From Verrucomicrobia bacterium UBA1731 (GTDB taxonomy: Bacteria; Verrucomicrobiota; Kiritimatiellia; RFP12; UBA1067): a stretch of DNA of 7,196 bases. Where the stretch lies: positions 41,528 through 48,723 of the forward strand of contig DCIH01000070.1 of NCBI GenBank assembly GCA_002317575.1, in the 5' to 3' direction. Made by a program: the position numbers and the translations under genes. Below are positions 1 through 7,196 of the stretch, in pieces. Below the pieces are notes generated by a model that saw nothing but the letters and a program-made list of their open reading frames with translations, was not told where the DNA came from and searched no databases. Within the stretch, counting starts at the first letter, position 1. The number at the start of each line of letters is the position of its first letter.

Positions 1-233
1 CCGTCGCGGGCGGCGCGCTGAACGGTTTGGACGCGCTCTACGCGACCGTGCAGATGCCTTCGGGCGTTCCCGTGGCCACGGTCGCCTGCGGCAGCGCGGG
101 GCCGACGAACGCCGCCCTCCTCGCGGTCCAGATTCTCGGCACGGCCGACGCCGGCCTGCGCGAAAAGTTCCGCGCGCACAAGGCGGAACTCGCCGCCAAG
201 GTCGAAAAGGCGAACGCGAAGATCCACGCATGA
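1..233 (+). CDS. purE: PurE, N5-carboxyaminoimidazole ribonucleotide mutase (3' part only)
   Basis: This is the C-terminal 76 codons of a gene that begins before the window; the frame is read from position 3 and ends at TGA 231-233. PurE rearranges N5-CAIR to CAIR in cytosolic de novo purine synthesis. What I see is the family's C-terminal signature: a GALNGLDALYATVQMP stretch, then GVPVATVACGSAG, then TNAALLAVQIL. These correspond to the conserved VDSLYSIVQMP, GIPVGTLAIGKAG and ANAALLAAQIL segments of bacterial PurE. The lysine of the usual GKAG is serine here. A basic, alanine-rich helix closes the protein, as is common in the family. The stop codon overlaps the start of the following hydrolase gene in ATGA, so the two are co-transcribed and probably translationally coupled. 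The active-site N-terminal half is outside the window, so class I mutase versus class II AIR carboxylase cannot be settled. Confidence 0.93.
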   Translation, partial: VAGGALNGLDALYATVQMPSGVPVATVACGSAGPTNAALLAVQILGTADAGLREKFRAHKAELAAKVEKANAKIHA

Positions 234-1009
234 AGCTTCGCGTCCTCGCCTCCGGCAGCAAAGGAAACTGCATCGCCGTCCGTTCCGCGGGCGGCGCTTT
301 GCTCCTGGTGGACCTCGGTCTTTCGTGCCGTGAAACGCGCCGCCGGGCCGAAGCGTGCGGCTTCGATCCCGGCGAAGCGGCGGGCGTCCTCTTCACGCAC
401 GACCATTCGGACCACTACAGCGGCCTGGCCACCTTCCACAAGTGCTTCCCCGACATCCCACTTTTCGCGAACGGCGACACGGCCGACGCCATCGCCTGCG
501 CAACGGGCGTCGCCGACGGTTGGCGCACCTTCGAAACGGCCTCCGCCTTTCCGCTCGCGGATTTCAGCGTGACGGCCTTCTCGACCTCGCACGACGCCGC
601 CGATCCCGTCGGATACCTGCTCGCCGACGCGACCAGCGCCCTCTTCGTGGGCACGGACACGGGCATCGCGACGATTGGCGTCAGAAACGCCTTCGCGCGC
701 GCGACCGCCGCCATTCTCGAATCGAACCACGATCCGATTCTGCTGACGCAGTCCAATCGCGCGGAATCGCTCAAACAGCGCATCCGCAGCCGAAGCGGAC
801 ACCTCGCGAACGAAGACGCCGCGAATCTCGTGCGCGAAACGCCGGCGCCGAACCTCAGGACGCTTCTGCTCGCGCACCTTTCGGATGAGTGCAATTCGCC
901 TTCGCTCGCGCGCAAGGCGATGGAAGACGCGCTCGCGGAAATCCACCGCGCCGACGTCGCGCTCGGCGTGCTCGACCAGCACGTCCCGAGCGCCCTCTAC
1001 GAATTCTGA
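230..1009 (+). CDS. walJ: YycJ/WalJ-type metallo-beta-lactamase-fold hydrolase
   Basis: A 259-residue cytosolic protein of the metallo-beta-lactamase superfamily, of normal length for the YycJ/WalJ group. It opens with the typical MKLRVLASGSKGNC strand-loop (residues 1-14). The metal-binding motif HDHSDH is at 57-62. Further candidate ligands are H121 (in TSHDAADPVGY), D143 (in GTDTG) and H167 (in ESNHD, 164-168), followed by a late SGHL (189-192) and AHLS (215-218), both characteristic of this group. Family members bind two metal ions; Bacillus YycJ is reported as a 5'-3' double-strand DNA exonuclease with a role in mismatch repair, and Gram-positive WalJ sits in the walRK locus. Here there is no walRK. 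The gene instead follows purE with a 4-base ATGA overlap, which fixes the start at 230. I see no strong Shine-Dalgarno, consistent with coupling. The fold assignment is firm; the substrate is inferred from the family. Confidence 0.9.
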   Translation: MKLRVLASGSKGNCIAVRSAGGALLLVDLGLSCRETRRRAEACGFDPGEAAGVLFTHDHSDHYSGLATFHKCFPDIPLFANGDTADAIACATGVADGWRTFETASAFPLADFSVTAFSTSHDAADPVGYLLADATSALFVGTDTGIATIGVRNAFARATAAILESNHDPILLTQSNRAESLKQRIRSRSGHLANEDAANLVRETPAPNLRTLLLAHLSDECNSPSLARKAMEDALAEIHRADVALGVLDQHVPSALYEF

Positions 1010-1013
1010 CGTT

Positions 1014-2398
<1,385 letters not shown>

Positions 2399-2402
<4 letters not shown>

Positions 2403-3538
2403 GTGAGCCTCCTGATGCGTTTTTCGAGTCGCGGCAACCGCACCGTGAACTTGGTGCCCGCGCCCGCCTTGGACTCCACGTCCATTTCGCCGCCGTGCGC
2501 CGCCACGATGCGGCGCGAAATCATGAGTCCGAGCCCCGACCCCGTCTGCTTCGTGGTGCGGTAGTGGTCGAACACGCCCGCGAGCGTCGCGTCGGCGATG
2601 CCGTCGCCGGAGTCGCGGAAGCTCGCGGTGACGAACGCGTCGTCGCTGGCGAGCTCGATCTCCAGGAAGCCGCCCGACTTCATCGCCTCCATTGCGTTCT
2701 TCACGAGATTGAAGAACACTTGTTCCATCTGCGCGCGGTCGAGCGCGACGGGCGGCAGCGTGCCCGGCAGGTCGAGCGACACGTGGATGCCGCGGTCCTC
2801 GAGCTGGGAGCGCATCGTGGCGAGCGCGTCCTTGAGGGGATCCGCAAGGGATCCGGGCGCGAGCACGGCCCGCACGGGACGGAACGCGCGCAGGAAGCCG
2901 TGCACGAGGTCTTCGAGGCGCTTGACCTCGTTGCGGGCGGTCGCCACGTCGGATTCGAGCCGCGCACGGCGCTCGGGGTCCGGTTCGTCGCGGAACGCGC
3001 GCTGCATCAGCTGGAGATTGAGCGAGAGCGCGTTCAGGGGATTGCCGATCTCGTGCGCGACCTGTGCGGCCAGATCGGAAATGGCGTCCGCGCGGCCCGA
3101 CTCGAGGGCCTGCGCGTCGCGCGCGCGGCGGTCCGTGACGTCCCGGAGCAGCACCACGGTGCCGCGCTCGGACGGCAATGAGGTGACGCTGAAGATGCGG
3201 CGCTCGGGATAGGTCCGCTCGACCTCGATGGCGGCGTTCCGGCGCCAGCCGTCTTCCGTCGCGGGCGCGAGGAGATGCGCCCAGTCCCAATCGGGAAGCG
3301 TCTTCGCGACGCGCTGGCCGCGGGCGTTCTCGAGCGACACGCCCGTCATCTTCTCGGCGGCGGGATTGGCGTAGAGGAGCTCCCCGAGCGCGCCCACCAC
3401 GAGCACGCCTTCGTCCATCGCCCGGAAGACGGACTCGTAGAAGCCGGCTTCGTCCAGAAGCGCGCGGTATTGGCGACGCAGGCTTTCCCTGTCGAGCTTG
3501 TCGACGCGGTCGGCCACTTTGCCGAAGAAAAGCTTCAT
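2399..3538 (-). CDS. Soluble PAS-domain sensor histidine kinase
   Basis: A 379-residue kinase. The N-terminal part (about 1-40) is a charged, probably helical or coiled-coil stretch. A PAS-like domain follows (about 36-135), with MDEGVLVVGALGELLYANPAA typical of the PAS core. The HisKA dimerisation helix carries the H-box AHEIGNPLNAL with phospho-acceptor H162. The ATPase domain has an N-box (FNLVKNAMEAM, N281), G1 (DSGDGI, 309-314) and G2 (GSGLGL, 333-338), all intact. No segment is long and hydrophobic enough to span the membrane and no signal peptide is seen, so it should sense an intracellular cue, as NtrB-like kinases do. The cue is unknown; no cofactor-specific residue is evident. The ATG at 3538 overlaps the exoribonuclease TGA (ATGA), with a moderate AAGGGG about 10 nt upstream, and the gene ends overlapping the response regulator start. 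It most likely phosphorylates that regulator. Confidence 0.93.
2408..2413 (-). promoter_or_regulatory. Shine-Dalgarno of the response regulator gene
   Basis: AGGAGG on the - strand, 5 nt before the GTG at 2402. It lies inside the last codons of the histidine kinase gene. It decides the start of the regulator, whose frame is open for more than 1 kb further upstream, and suggests efficient re-initiation despite the GTG codon. Confidence 0.85.
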
Positions 3539-5181
3539 CGCGCGTCAACCCCTTCGAAGTCGATCCAACGGTTGCCCCAATCCACCTTGATCACGCGCAC
3601 CCGGATTTTGTCGCCCACGCGCCAGCTGCGGCGCCCGTCGCCCAGCACGCCCGTCGCTTCGTTGAAGTTCACGTAGCGCCGCGAAAGATGCGACACGTGC
3701 ACCATGCCGCTCACGGCGAGCGCGGGCACGTCCACGAAAACGCCGAACGGCATGACCTTGCCGACGGTGGCGTCGAATTCGCCGCCATGCTCTTCGAGGA
3801 AACGGTATTTCTTCACTTCGTCGAGCATGCGCTCGGCGTCGTCCGCCGCCTCTTCGCGCGTGCTGCAGTGCTCGGCCGTCTTGTCCAGCCACGCCTGGGG
3901 CATCTTCGGATTGCCGCCCGACACGAACGCGGCGAGCTGCCGGTGGAGCGTCAGGTCCGGATAGCGGCGGATGGGACTCGTGAAGTGCGCGTAATACGCC
4001 TTCGCGAGGCCGAAGTGGCCGATCTTGCGCGCGTCGTAGCAGGCGCGCTTCATCGAACGGAGCACCATCACCGCGAGCGTGCCCGCGAGCGGGTGCGTCT
4101 TGATGGACGCCAAAAAGCGCGACATGTTCCTGCCGTGCGACAGGTCGCCGCATTTGACGCCGAGCGCGCCGAGGTTCGCGCGGAGCTCGTCGAGCTTTTC
4201 GGGATCGGGCGTCTCGTGGAGACGCGCGAGGATGCGCACGCCGCGCGTCCAGAGTTCCTTGGCCACGGCTTCGTTCGCCGCCACCATGCACTCCTCCACC
4301 ATCTGGTGCGATTCGTCGTTCACGCGCAGCGCGAGGCCGGTCATCTCGCCTTCGTCGTCCAGCAGGATCTCCGTCTCGGGCACGTCAAGGTCGAGCGCGC
4401 CTTCGGCGAAACGGTTCGCGCGCAGCTGCTGCGCGAGCCGGCCCACGTCGCGGACGACGCACGCGGTTTTGCGGTCCAGATTGCCGCCGCCGGACAGCAC
4501 GGCCATCACCTGTTCGTAGGTGAACCGCGCCTTGGACCGGATGATCGATTTCGCGAATCTGCGGGCGATCATGTGGCCCTGCTTGTCGAACGTGAGAAAC
4601 GCCGAAAACGCCAGACGGTCCTCGTTCGGCACGAGCGAGCACACGCCGTTGCAGAGCTCTTCGGGCAGCATCGGCACCACGCGATGCTGGAGGTACACGC
4701 TGGTGGAGCGCTTGTACGCTTCGTTGTCCAGCGGCGAACCGGGCGTGACGAAATGCGACACGTCGGCGATGTGAACGCCCAACACGCGGTTGCCCTTGCG
4801 GTCGATCTCGAGCGAGAGCGCGTCGTCGAAGTCCTTGGCCGTGACCGGGTCGCAGGTGAAGATGAATTTCTTGCGCAGGTCGAGGCGCTCACCCGGCTGC
4901 TGCATCTTGGCGGCGGCCTTTTTCGCGGCGGTCTTGACATTGGCCGGGAATTTGGACGGCAGTTCGTAGGCCTTCATCACGGCCAACACGTCTTCCTTCG
5001 CCGTGCGGCCCTTCACAAGCGCCTTCTTCTCCTTGCGCGCGGCCGGCGGTTCGTCGTTGCGCGCGTCGCGGCGGCGTTCGGATGAAAATTCGGCCGACCG
5101 CTTCTCGAACGGCTTCTTGCCGCCCCACGAACGCTTGCCGTGCGGTGAATGCTGGAATGAATGGTGATGTCTCATGGCCAT
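3535..5181 (-). CDS. rnr: RNase R/RNase II-family 3'-5' exoribonuclease, short form without cold-shock domains
   Basis: A 548-residue RNB-family enzyme that should degrade RNA processively from the 3' end in the cytosol. Residues 1-60 are basic and low in complexity (MRHHHSFQHSPHG, several Lys/Arg runs). A short helical segment follows (about 60-95), then the RNB catalytic domain (about 100-425). Its acidic Mg2+ motif is DPVTAKDFDDA (D111, D117, D119, D120), with GVHIADVSHFV (135-145) and the C-terminal HFTSPIRRYPDL (399-410). An S1 RNA-binding domain covers about 467-545 (GEFDATVGKVMPFGVFVDV). E. coli RNase R has about 813 residues with two N-terminal cold-shock domains and a long Lys-rich tail; both are absent here. 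The ATG at 5181 is chosen because GAGAGG lies 6 nt upstream and the promoter lies in the otherwise open upstream frame; ATG at 5175 is an alternative. It is the first gene of a three-gene operon, its TGA overlapping the kinase ATG. RNase II rather than RNase R activity is possible. Confidence 0.92.
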   Translation of the reverse strand: MAMRHHHSFQHSPHGKRSWGGKKPFEKRSAEFSSERRRDARNDEPPAARKEKKALVKGRTAKEDVLAVMKAYELPSKFPANVKTAAKKAAAKMQQPGERLDLRKKFIFTCDPVTAKDFDDALSLEIDRKGNRVLGVHIADVSHFVTPGSPLDNEAYKRSTSVYLQHRVVPMLPEELCNGVCSLVPNEDRLAFSAFLTFDKQGHMIARRFAKSIIRSKARFTYEQVMAVLSGGGNLDRKTACVVRDVGRLAQQLRANRFAEGALDLDVPETEILLDDEGEMTGLALRVNDESHQMVEECMVAANEAVAKELWTRGVRILARLHETPDPEKLDELRANLGALGVKCGDLSHGRNMSRFLASIKTHPLAGTLAVMVLRSMKRACYDARKIGHFGLAKAYYAHFTSPIRRYPDLTLHRQLAAFVSGGNPKMPQAWLDKTAEHCSTREEAADDAERMLDEVKKYRFLEEHGGEFDATVGKVMPFGVFVDVPALAVSGMVHVSHLSRRYVNFNEATGVLGDGRRSWRVGDKIRVRVIKVDWGNRWIDFEGVDAR

Positions 5182-5187
5182 AGTGCG

Positions 5188-5193
5188 CCTCTC
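5188..5193 (-). promoter_or_regulatory. Shine-Dalgarno of the exoribonuclease gene
   Basis: GAGAGG on the - strand, 6 nt before the ATG at 5181. It favours that ATG (protein MAMRHHH) over the in-frame ATG at 5175 and over longer starts that would lie inside the promoter. Confidence 0.7.
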
Positions 5194-5206
5194 GTTTAAC
5201 GGTGCC

Positions 5207-5235
5207 ATTATAACACACGATCCAATCGTGTGCAA
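5207..5235 (-). promoter_or_regulatory. Sigma70-type promoter of the exoribonuclease-kinase-regulator operon
   Basis: On the - strand a TTGCAC -35 box (5235-5230) and a perfect consensus TATAAT -10 box (5212-5207) are separated by the ideal 17 bp. The predicted transcription start is near 5200, giving a leader of about 19 nt to the ATG at 5181, just long enough for the ribosome binding site. The short AT-rich patch stands out in a GC-rich sequence. No other promoter of this quality is seen upstream of the kinase or regulator, so this one probably serves all three genes. I saw no sigma54 -24/-12 element here, so the operon's own regulator is not expected to activate this promoter directly. Confidence 0.8.
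5214..5232. repeat. Perfect 8-3-8 inverted repeat inside the promoter (candidate operator)
   Basis: CACACGAT CCA ATCGTGTG: two 8-bp arms (5214-5221 and 5225-5232), exact inverse complements around a 3-bp centre. It fills the spacer between the -10 and -35 boxes and covers half of the -35 box. A dimeric repressor bound here would block RNA polymerase, or a MerR-like factor could remodel the spacer. The binding protein cannot be identified from the window: no stand-alone transcription factor gene is present apart from the NtrC-type regulator, which normally binds further upstream. A chance palindrome is unlikely at this exact place but not excluded. Confidence 0.65.
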
Positions 5236-5280
5236 ATTTGACACAGACGGGATTGAAATGCCGGCAGCGGCGCCTTGATT

Positions 5281-6183
5281 TTACAACGCGCCCAGCTCAA
5301 CGAGGCGACTGCGCACCAGCTCCCGGTCCGCCGCGTTGAACGGCTCGCGCGGCGCAGCGAGGACATCCGAACAGACGCCCATCAGCGACAGCGCGCATTT
5401 GACGCCTTTCACAAAGCTCGAGTTGTGGTGGCCGATGCCGTAGATGAGCGAAGACACGCGCATGACGCGCTCCTGCAGCGCGCGCACGCGGTCCACATCC
5501 TTGGCGACGGCCGCGTCGTAGAGGTCGACGAACATCTTCGGGAAAAGGTTCGCCCCGCCGGCGACGCCGCCGTCCGCGCCCATCAGAACGGCCTCGCCCA
5601 TCGCCTCCTCGGGACCCATCAGGATCGCGAAATCGTCCCGGTTGCGCAGCTGGTAGCGGCAGGCGTTGAAGTAGCCGATGTTCCCCGAGGAATCCTTCAG
5701 TCCGACGATGTTGGGGTGCTTGGCCAATTCAATGACCGTGGGCACGGAAATCATCACCTTCACCTGGGATGGCATGTTGTAGAGGTAAAGCGGCAGCGGC
5801 ACCCGGTCGGCGAGGCGCGTGTAGTAGTCGATCAGCTCGGGCTGTCCCGCCGCGAAGTAGTAGGGCGGCGCGGCGACCAGACCGGCAGCGCCGCATTCCT
5901 GCGCGCAGGCGGCCATCTTCAGCGACTCGGTGAAGACGGTGTCGGTGACGCCCACGAGAATCGGCACGCGCCCGGCGACCAATTGGCTCGTGCGGCGCAC
6001 GAGTTCGCGCCGCAGTTCGTACGGCAAGTCGGGCGCTTCGCCGGTCGTTCCCAGCAGAAACAAACCGTGCACGCCGCCGGCGAGAATGTGTTCCACGAGC
6101 CGCTCAAGCCCCGGCACGTCGAGATGGTCGTTGTCCAGCAAAGGCGTCACCATCGGAGGCACGACACCGCGAATTCTTTTCAC
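5281..6183 (-). CDS. DapA/N-acetylneuraminate lyase-family aldolase or synthase, substrate uncertain
   Basis: A 300-residue protein with the length and motifs of the class I, Schiff-base (beta/alpha)8 family of dihydrodipicolinate synthase, N-acetylneuraminate lyase and ketodeoxy-sugar aldolases. Seen are GVVPPMVTPL (6-15), the pyruvate-carboxylate-binding GTTGE (45-49), catalytic tyrosine Y135 in YNMPSQ, Schiff-base lysine K163 in GLKDSSGN, and a GADGGVAGGANLFP loop (202-215). The position that is Arg138 in E. coli DapA (YNVPSR), which binds the substrate carboxylate, is Gln140 here. True lysine-pathway DapA activity is therefore doubtful, and a sugar-acid aldolase or sialic-acid lyase-like role is as likely. 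The start is GTG at 6183, supported by GGGAGA 6 nt upstream; the frame is open further upstream, but homology begins at MKRIRG. It lies 61 bp downstream of an unknown gene on the same strand and is probably co-transcribed with it. The following 45 bp before the next promoter show no clear terminator. Confidence 0.88.
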   Translation of the reverse strand: MKRIRGVVPPMVTPLLDNDHLDVPGLERLVEHILAGGVHGLFLLGTTGEAPDLPYELRRELVRRTSQLVAGRVPILVGVTDTVFTESLKMAACAQECGAAGLVAAPPYYFAAGQPELIDYYTRLADRVPLPLYLYNMPSQVKVMISVPTVIELAKHPNIVGLKDSSGNIGYFNACRYQLRNRDDFAILMGPEEAMGEAVLMGADGGVAGGANLFPKMFVDLYDAAVAKDVDRVRALQERVMRVSSLIYGIGHHNSSFVKGVKCALSLMGVCSDVLAAPREPFNAADRELVRSRLVELGAL

Positions 6184-6189
6184 GTCAGT

Positions 6190-6195
6190 TCTCCC
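6190..6195 (-). promoter_or_regulatory. Shine-Dalgarno of the DapA-family gene
   Basis: GGGAGA on the - strand, 6 nt before the GTG at 6183. Together with family homology starting at that codon, it sets the start of the gene despite the non-ATG codon. Confidence 0.7.
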
Positions 6196-6244
6196 AATCT
6201 CTTTCAACCATTTGGAAAAATTCCCGTCCGAACGCAATGAAGCG

Positions 6245-7196
6245 TCACTTCTTCTTGCCGGCGGCCTTGACGGCTTCGAGCGTCTCCGGTTTGCAGAGCT
6301 TCGCCAGTTCCGCGAACATCGACCGGTACTGCGCGCGGTGCCAGTACTCCCAGCCATCGATCATGCCGTTGGTGATCTCGCCGGAAAGAAGGTACGCCTC
6401 GTCATATTGCGCCATCGCGATGCACGTGCGCACGTACGGCTCGGCGATCGCGTACCACCACTGCGTCGTTGCGCGGTCCTTGCCCTTGTAGTCCGCCACG
6501 GCATGCCGATGGAAGAGTTCGTACGCCCTTTCGTAGTCCTCGTCGTAATACGCGCTCGCCGCGAGATAGCCCGTTTCCTTCACATCCCACTGCTCCCGCA
6601 GCATGGGCAGACGCTGCGCCAGCGCCACGGACGTTTCGCGCACGTCCGCCGTGTTGAGCGCGGCGTAGTTGATCGACATCAGCTCGAGCAGACGCTTCAT
6701 GAGCAGCGGACGGCTCGCCTCGTCGTCCGGCACGAGCGCGACCAGTTCCTTCTGCGCGGCGACGGCCTTCGCGTACGCGACGGGATCGGCGTGGCTCACC
6801 GTGAACACGCCGTTGAACCGCTTCGGCGTTTCGCCGATCCAGTTTCGCGGAAACGCGGAACGCTCGAGGGCGACGAGATTCTCCAGAAGCGCCGCCTTCC
6901 GGTCCGCCGCCAGACCGGGCGTCTTCAGCGCGCGTTCCAAAAGCGCTTCCTTGTCGGCAAAGGACGCCTTGTCCAGCAGTTTCCAGAGCGCCGTGCCGCG
7001 CACGACGTCGTTCAGCGCCGGATCCTTGAGGACGGCGTCCGAAGAGGGAAACGCGTTGTGGAACAGGAGTCGCTTCGCGACGTCGGAGCCGGCGAGCGTG
7101 TCGGCCCGCGCGCGGAACGCGTCGCGATCCGCGCCGCCGAAGAGCGCCGCACGCGCGGCAAGCCGGCGGAACGGCGCCGCATCGCGGTCGCGCGCG
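6245..7196 (-). CDS. Unrecognised helical-repeat (TPR-like) protein, C-terminal part
   Basis: The frame is open from the window edge down to TGA at 6247-6245, so 316 C-terminal residues are visible and the N-terminus is missing. An apparent start at 7003 is an internal GTG (valine); the same frame continues upstream with similar alanine- and arginine-rich, helix-favouring composition. I do not recognise a family. The last third looks like tetratricopeptide-type helix pairs: YLAASAYYDEDYERAYELF (about 6515-6575) and WWYAIAEPYV followed by AMAQYDEAYLLSGEI (about 6380-6465). These show the usual small-residue and Tyr/Ala spacing and may serve as a protein-interaction scaffold. The C-terminus is aromatic (WEYWHRAQYRSMF) and ends in three lysines. 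No membrane segment is seen in the visible part; a signal peptide cannot be judged. It precedes the DapA-family gene by 61 bp on the same strand, so the two probably form one transcript. No enzymatic motif is evident. Confidence 0.75.
   Translation of the reverse strand, partial: ARDRDAAPFRRLAARAALFGGADRDAFRARADTLAGSDVAKRLLFHNAFPSSDAVLKDPALNDVVRGTALWKLLDKASFADKEALLERALKTPGLAADRKAALLENLVALERSAFPRNWIGETPKRFNGVFTVSHADPVAYAKAVAAQKELVALVPDDEASRPLLMKRLLELMSINYAALNTADVRETSVALAQRLPMLREQWDVKETGYLAASAYYDEDYERAYELFHRHAVADYKGKDRATTQWWYAIAEPYVRTCIAMAQYDEAYLLSGEITNGMIDGWEYWHRAQYRSMFAELAKLCKPETLEAVKAAGKKK

Noticed and set aside
38..982. 314-codon open frame on the - strand opposite purE and the hydrolase
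   Set aside because: It is antisense to two recognisable proteins, and the translation has no motif.
2837..2855. Two copies of GGGATCCG close together
   Set aside because: A short repeat within the kinase coding sequence with no wider structure; most likely chance.
2403..3548. In-frame upstream extension of the response regulator to a fused 844-residue protein
   Set aside because: The extension lies out of frame over the kinase gene and is Arg/Pro/Ala-rich without domains; AGGAGG plus GTG at 2402 and the receiver domain start give a clean shorter start.
3688..5085. 465-codon open frame on the + strand opposite the exoribonuclease
   Set aside because: Same cause: it is antisense to a clear RNB-S1 protein, and the composition is biased with no recognisable domain.
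5207..5260. Sigma54 promoter upstream of the exoribonuclease
   Set aside because: A TTGCA-like element is present, but the GG required 10 bp before the GC is missing, while the sigma70 boxes fit very well.
5262..5277. Possible terminator hairpin (GCCG-CTGC-CGGC on the - strand) after the DapA-family gene
   Set aside because: The stem is only 4 bp and is followed by ATTTC rather than a run of T; too weak to call an intrinsic terminator.
6184..6244. Promoter or hairpin in the gap before the DapA-family gene (GGAA-TTT-TTCC on the - strand)
   Set aside because: The stem is 4 bp and no -35/-10 pair with acceptable spacing is seen; the gap holds only the ribosome binding site.

Overview
The window is GC-rich bacterial DNA, densely coding, with long spurious open frames on the strand opposite real genes. 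It holds six protein genes: two on the + strand (left end) and four on the - strand. The organism cannot be named from this stretch. The style of the genes loosely suggests a PVC-type bacterium (Kiritimatiellota/Lentisphaerota/Verrucomicrobiota): an NtrC-type regulator paired with a soluble PAS kinase, a DapA-family lyase opening with a GVVPPMVTPL motif, and a lineage-specific helical-repeat protein. That placement is a low-confidence inference.

Layout. Positions 1-233 (+) carry the 3' end of purE (purine biosynthesis), which overlaps by ATGA the complete gene of a YycJ/WalJ-type metallo-beta-lactamase-fold hydrolase (230-1009, +). This pair converges, with a 4-bp gap, on a three-gene - strand operon read from 5200 down to 1014. 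Its order is an RNase R/RNase II-family exoribonuclease (5181-3535), a soluble PAS histidine kinase (3538-2399) and a sigma54-dependent NtrC-family response regulator (2402-1014). Both internal junctions are 4-base start/stop overlaps (ATGA and GTGA), so the three proteins are probably translated in a coupled way. A very good sigma70-type promoter (TTGCAC, 17 bp, TATAAT) lies just upstream of the exoribonuclease gene. A perfect 8-3-8 inverted repeat fills the spacer between its -35 and -10 boxes and looks like an operator.

Upstream of that promoter, also on the - strand, are a complete DapA/NAL-family lyase gene (6183-5281) and the C-terminal 316 codons of an unrecognised, probably helical-repeat protein (7196-6245). 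They are 61 bp apart and probably co-transcribed.

Functionally, the most distinctive arrangement is the tight coupling of a 3'-5' exoribonuclease that lacks the usual cold-shock domains to a complete two-component sigma54 signalling pair, under one apparently regulated promoter. The other genes look ordinary. I see no RNA genes, CRISPR arrays, insertion sequences, phage genes or convincing intrinsic terminators.
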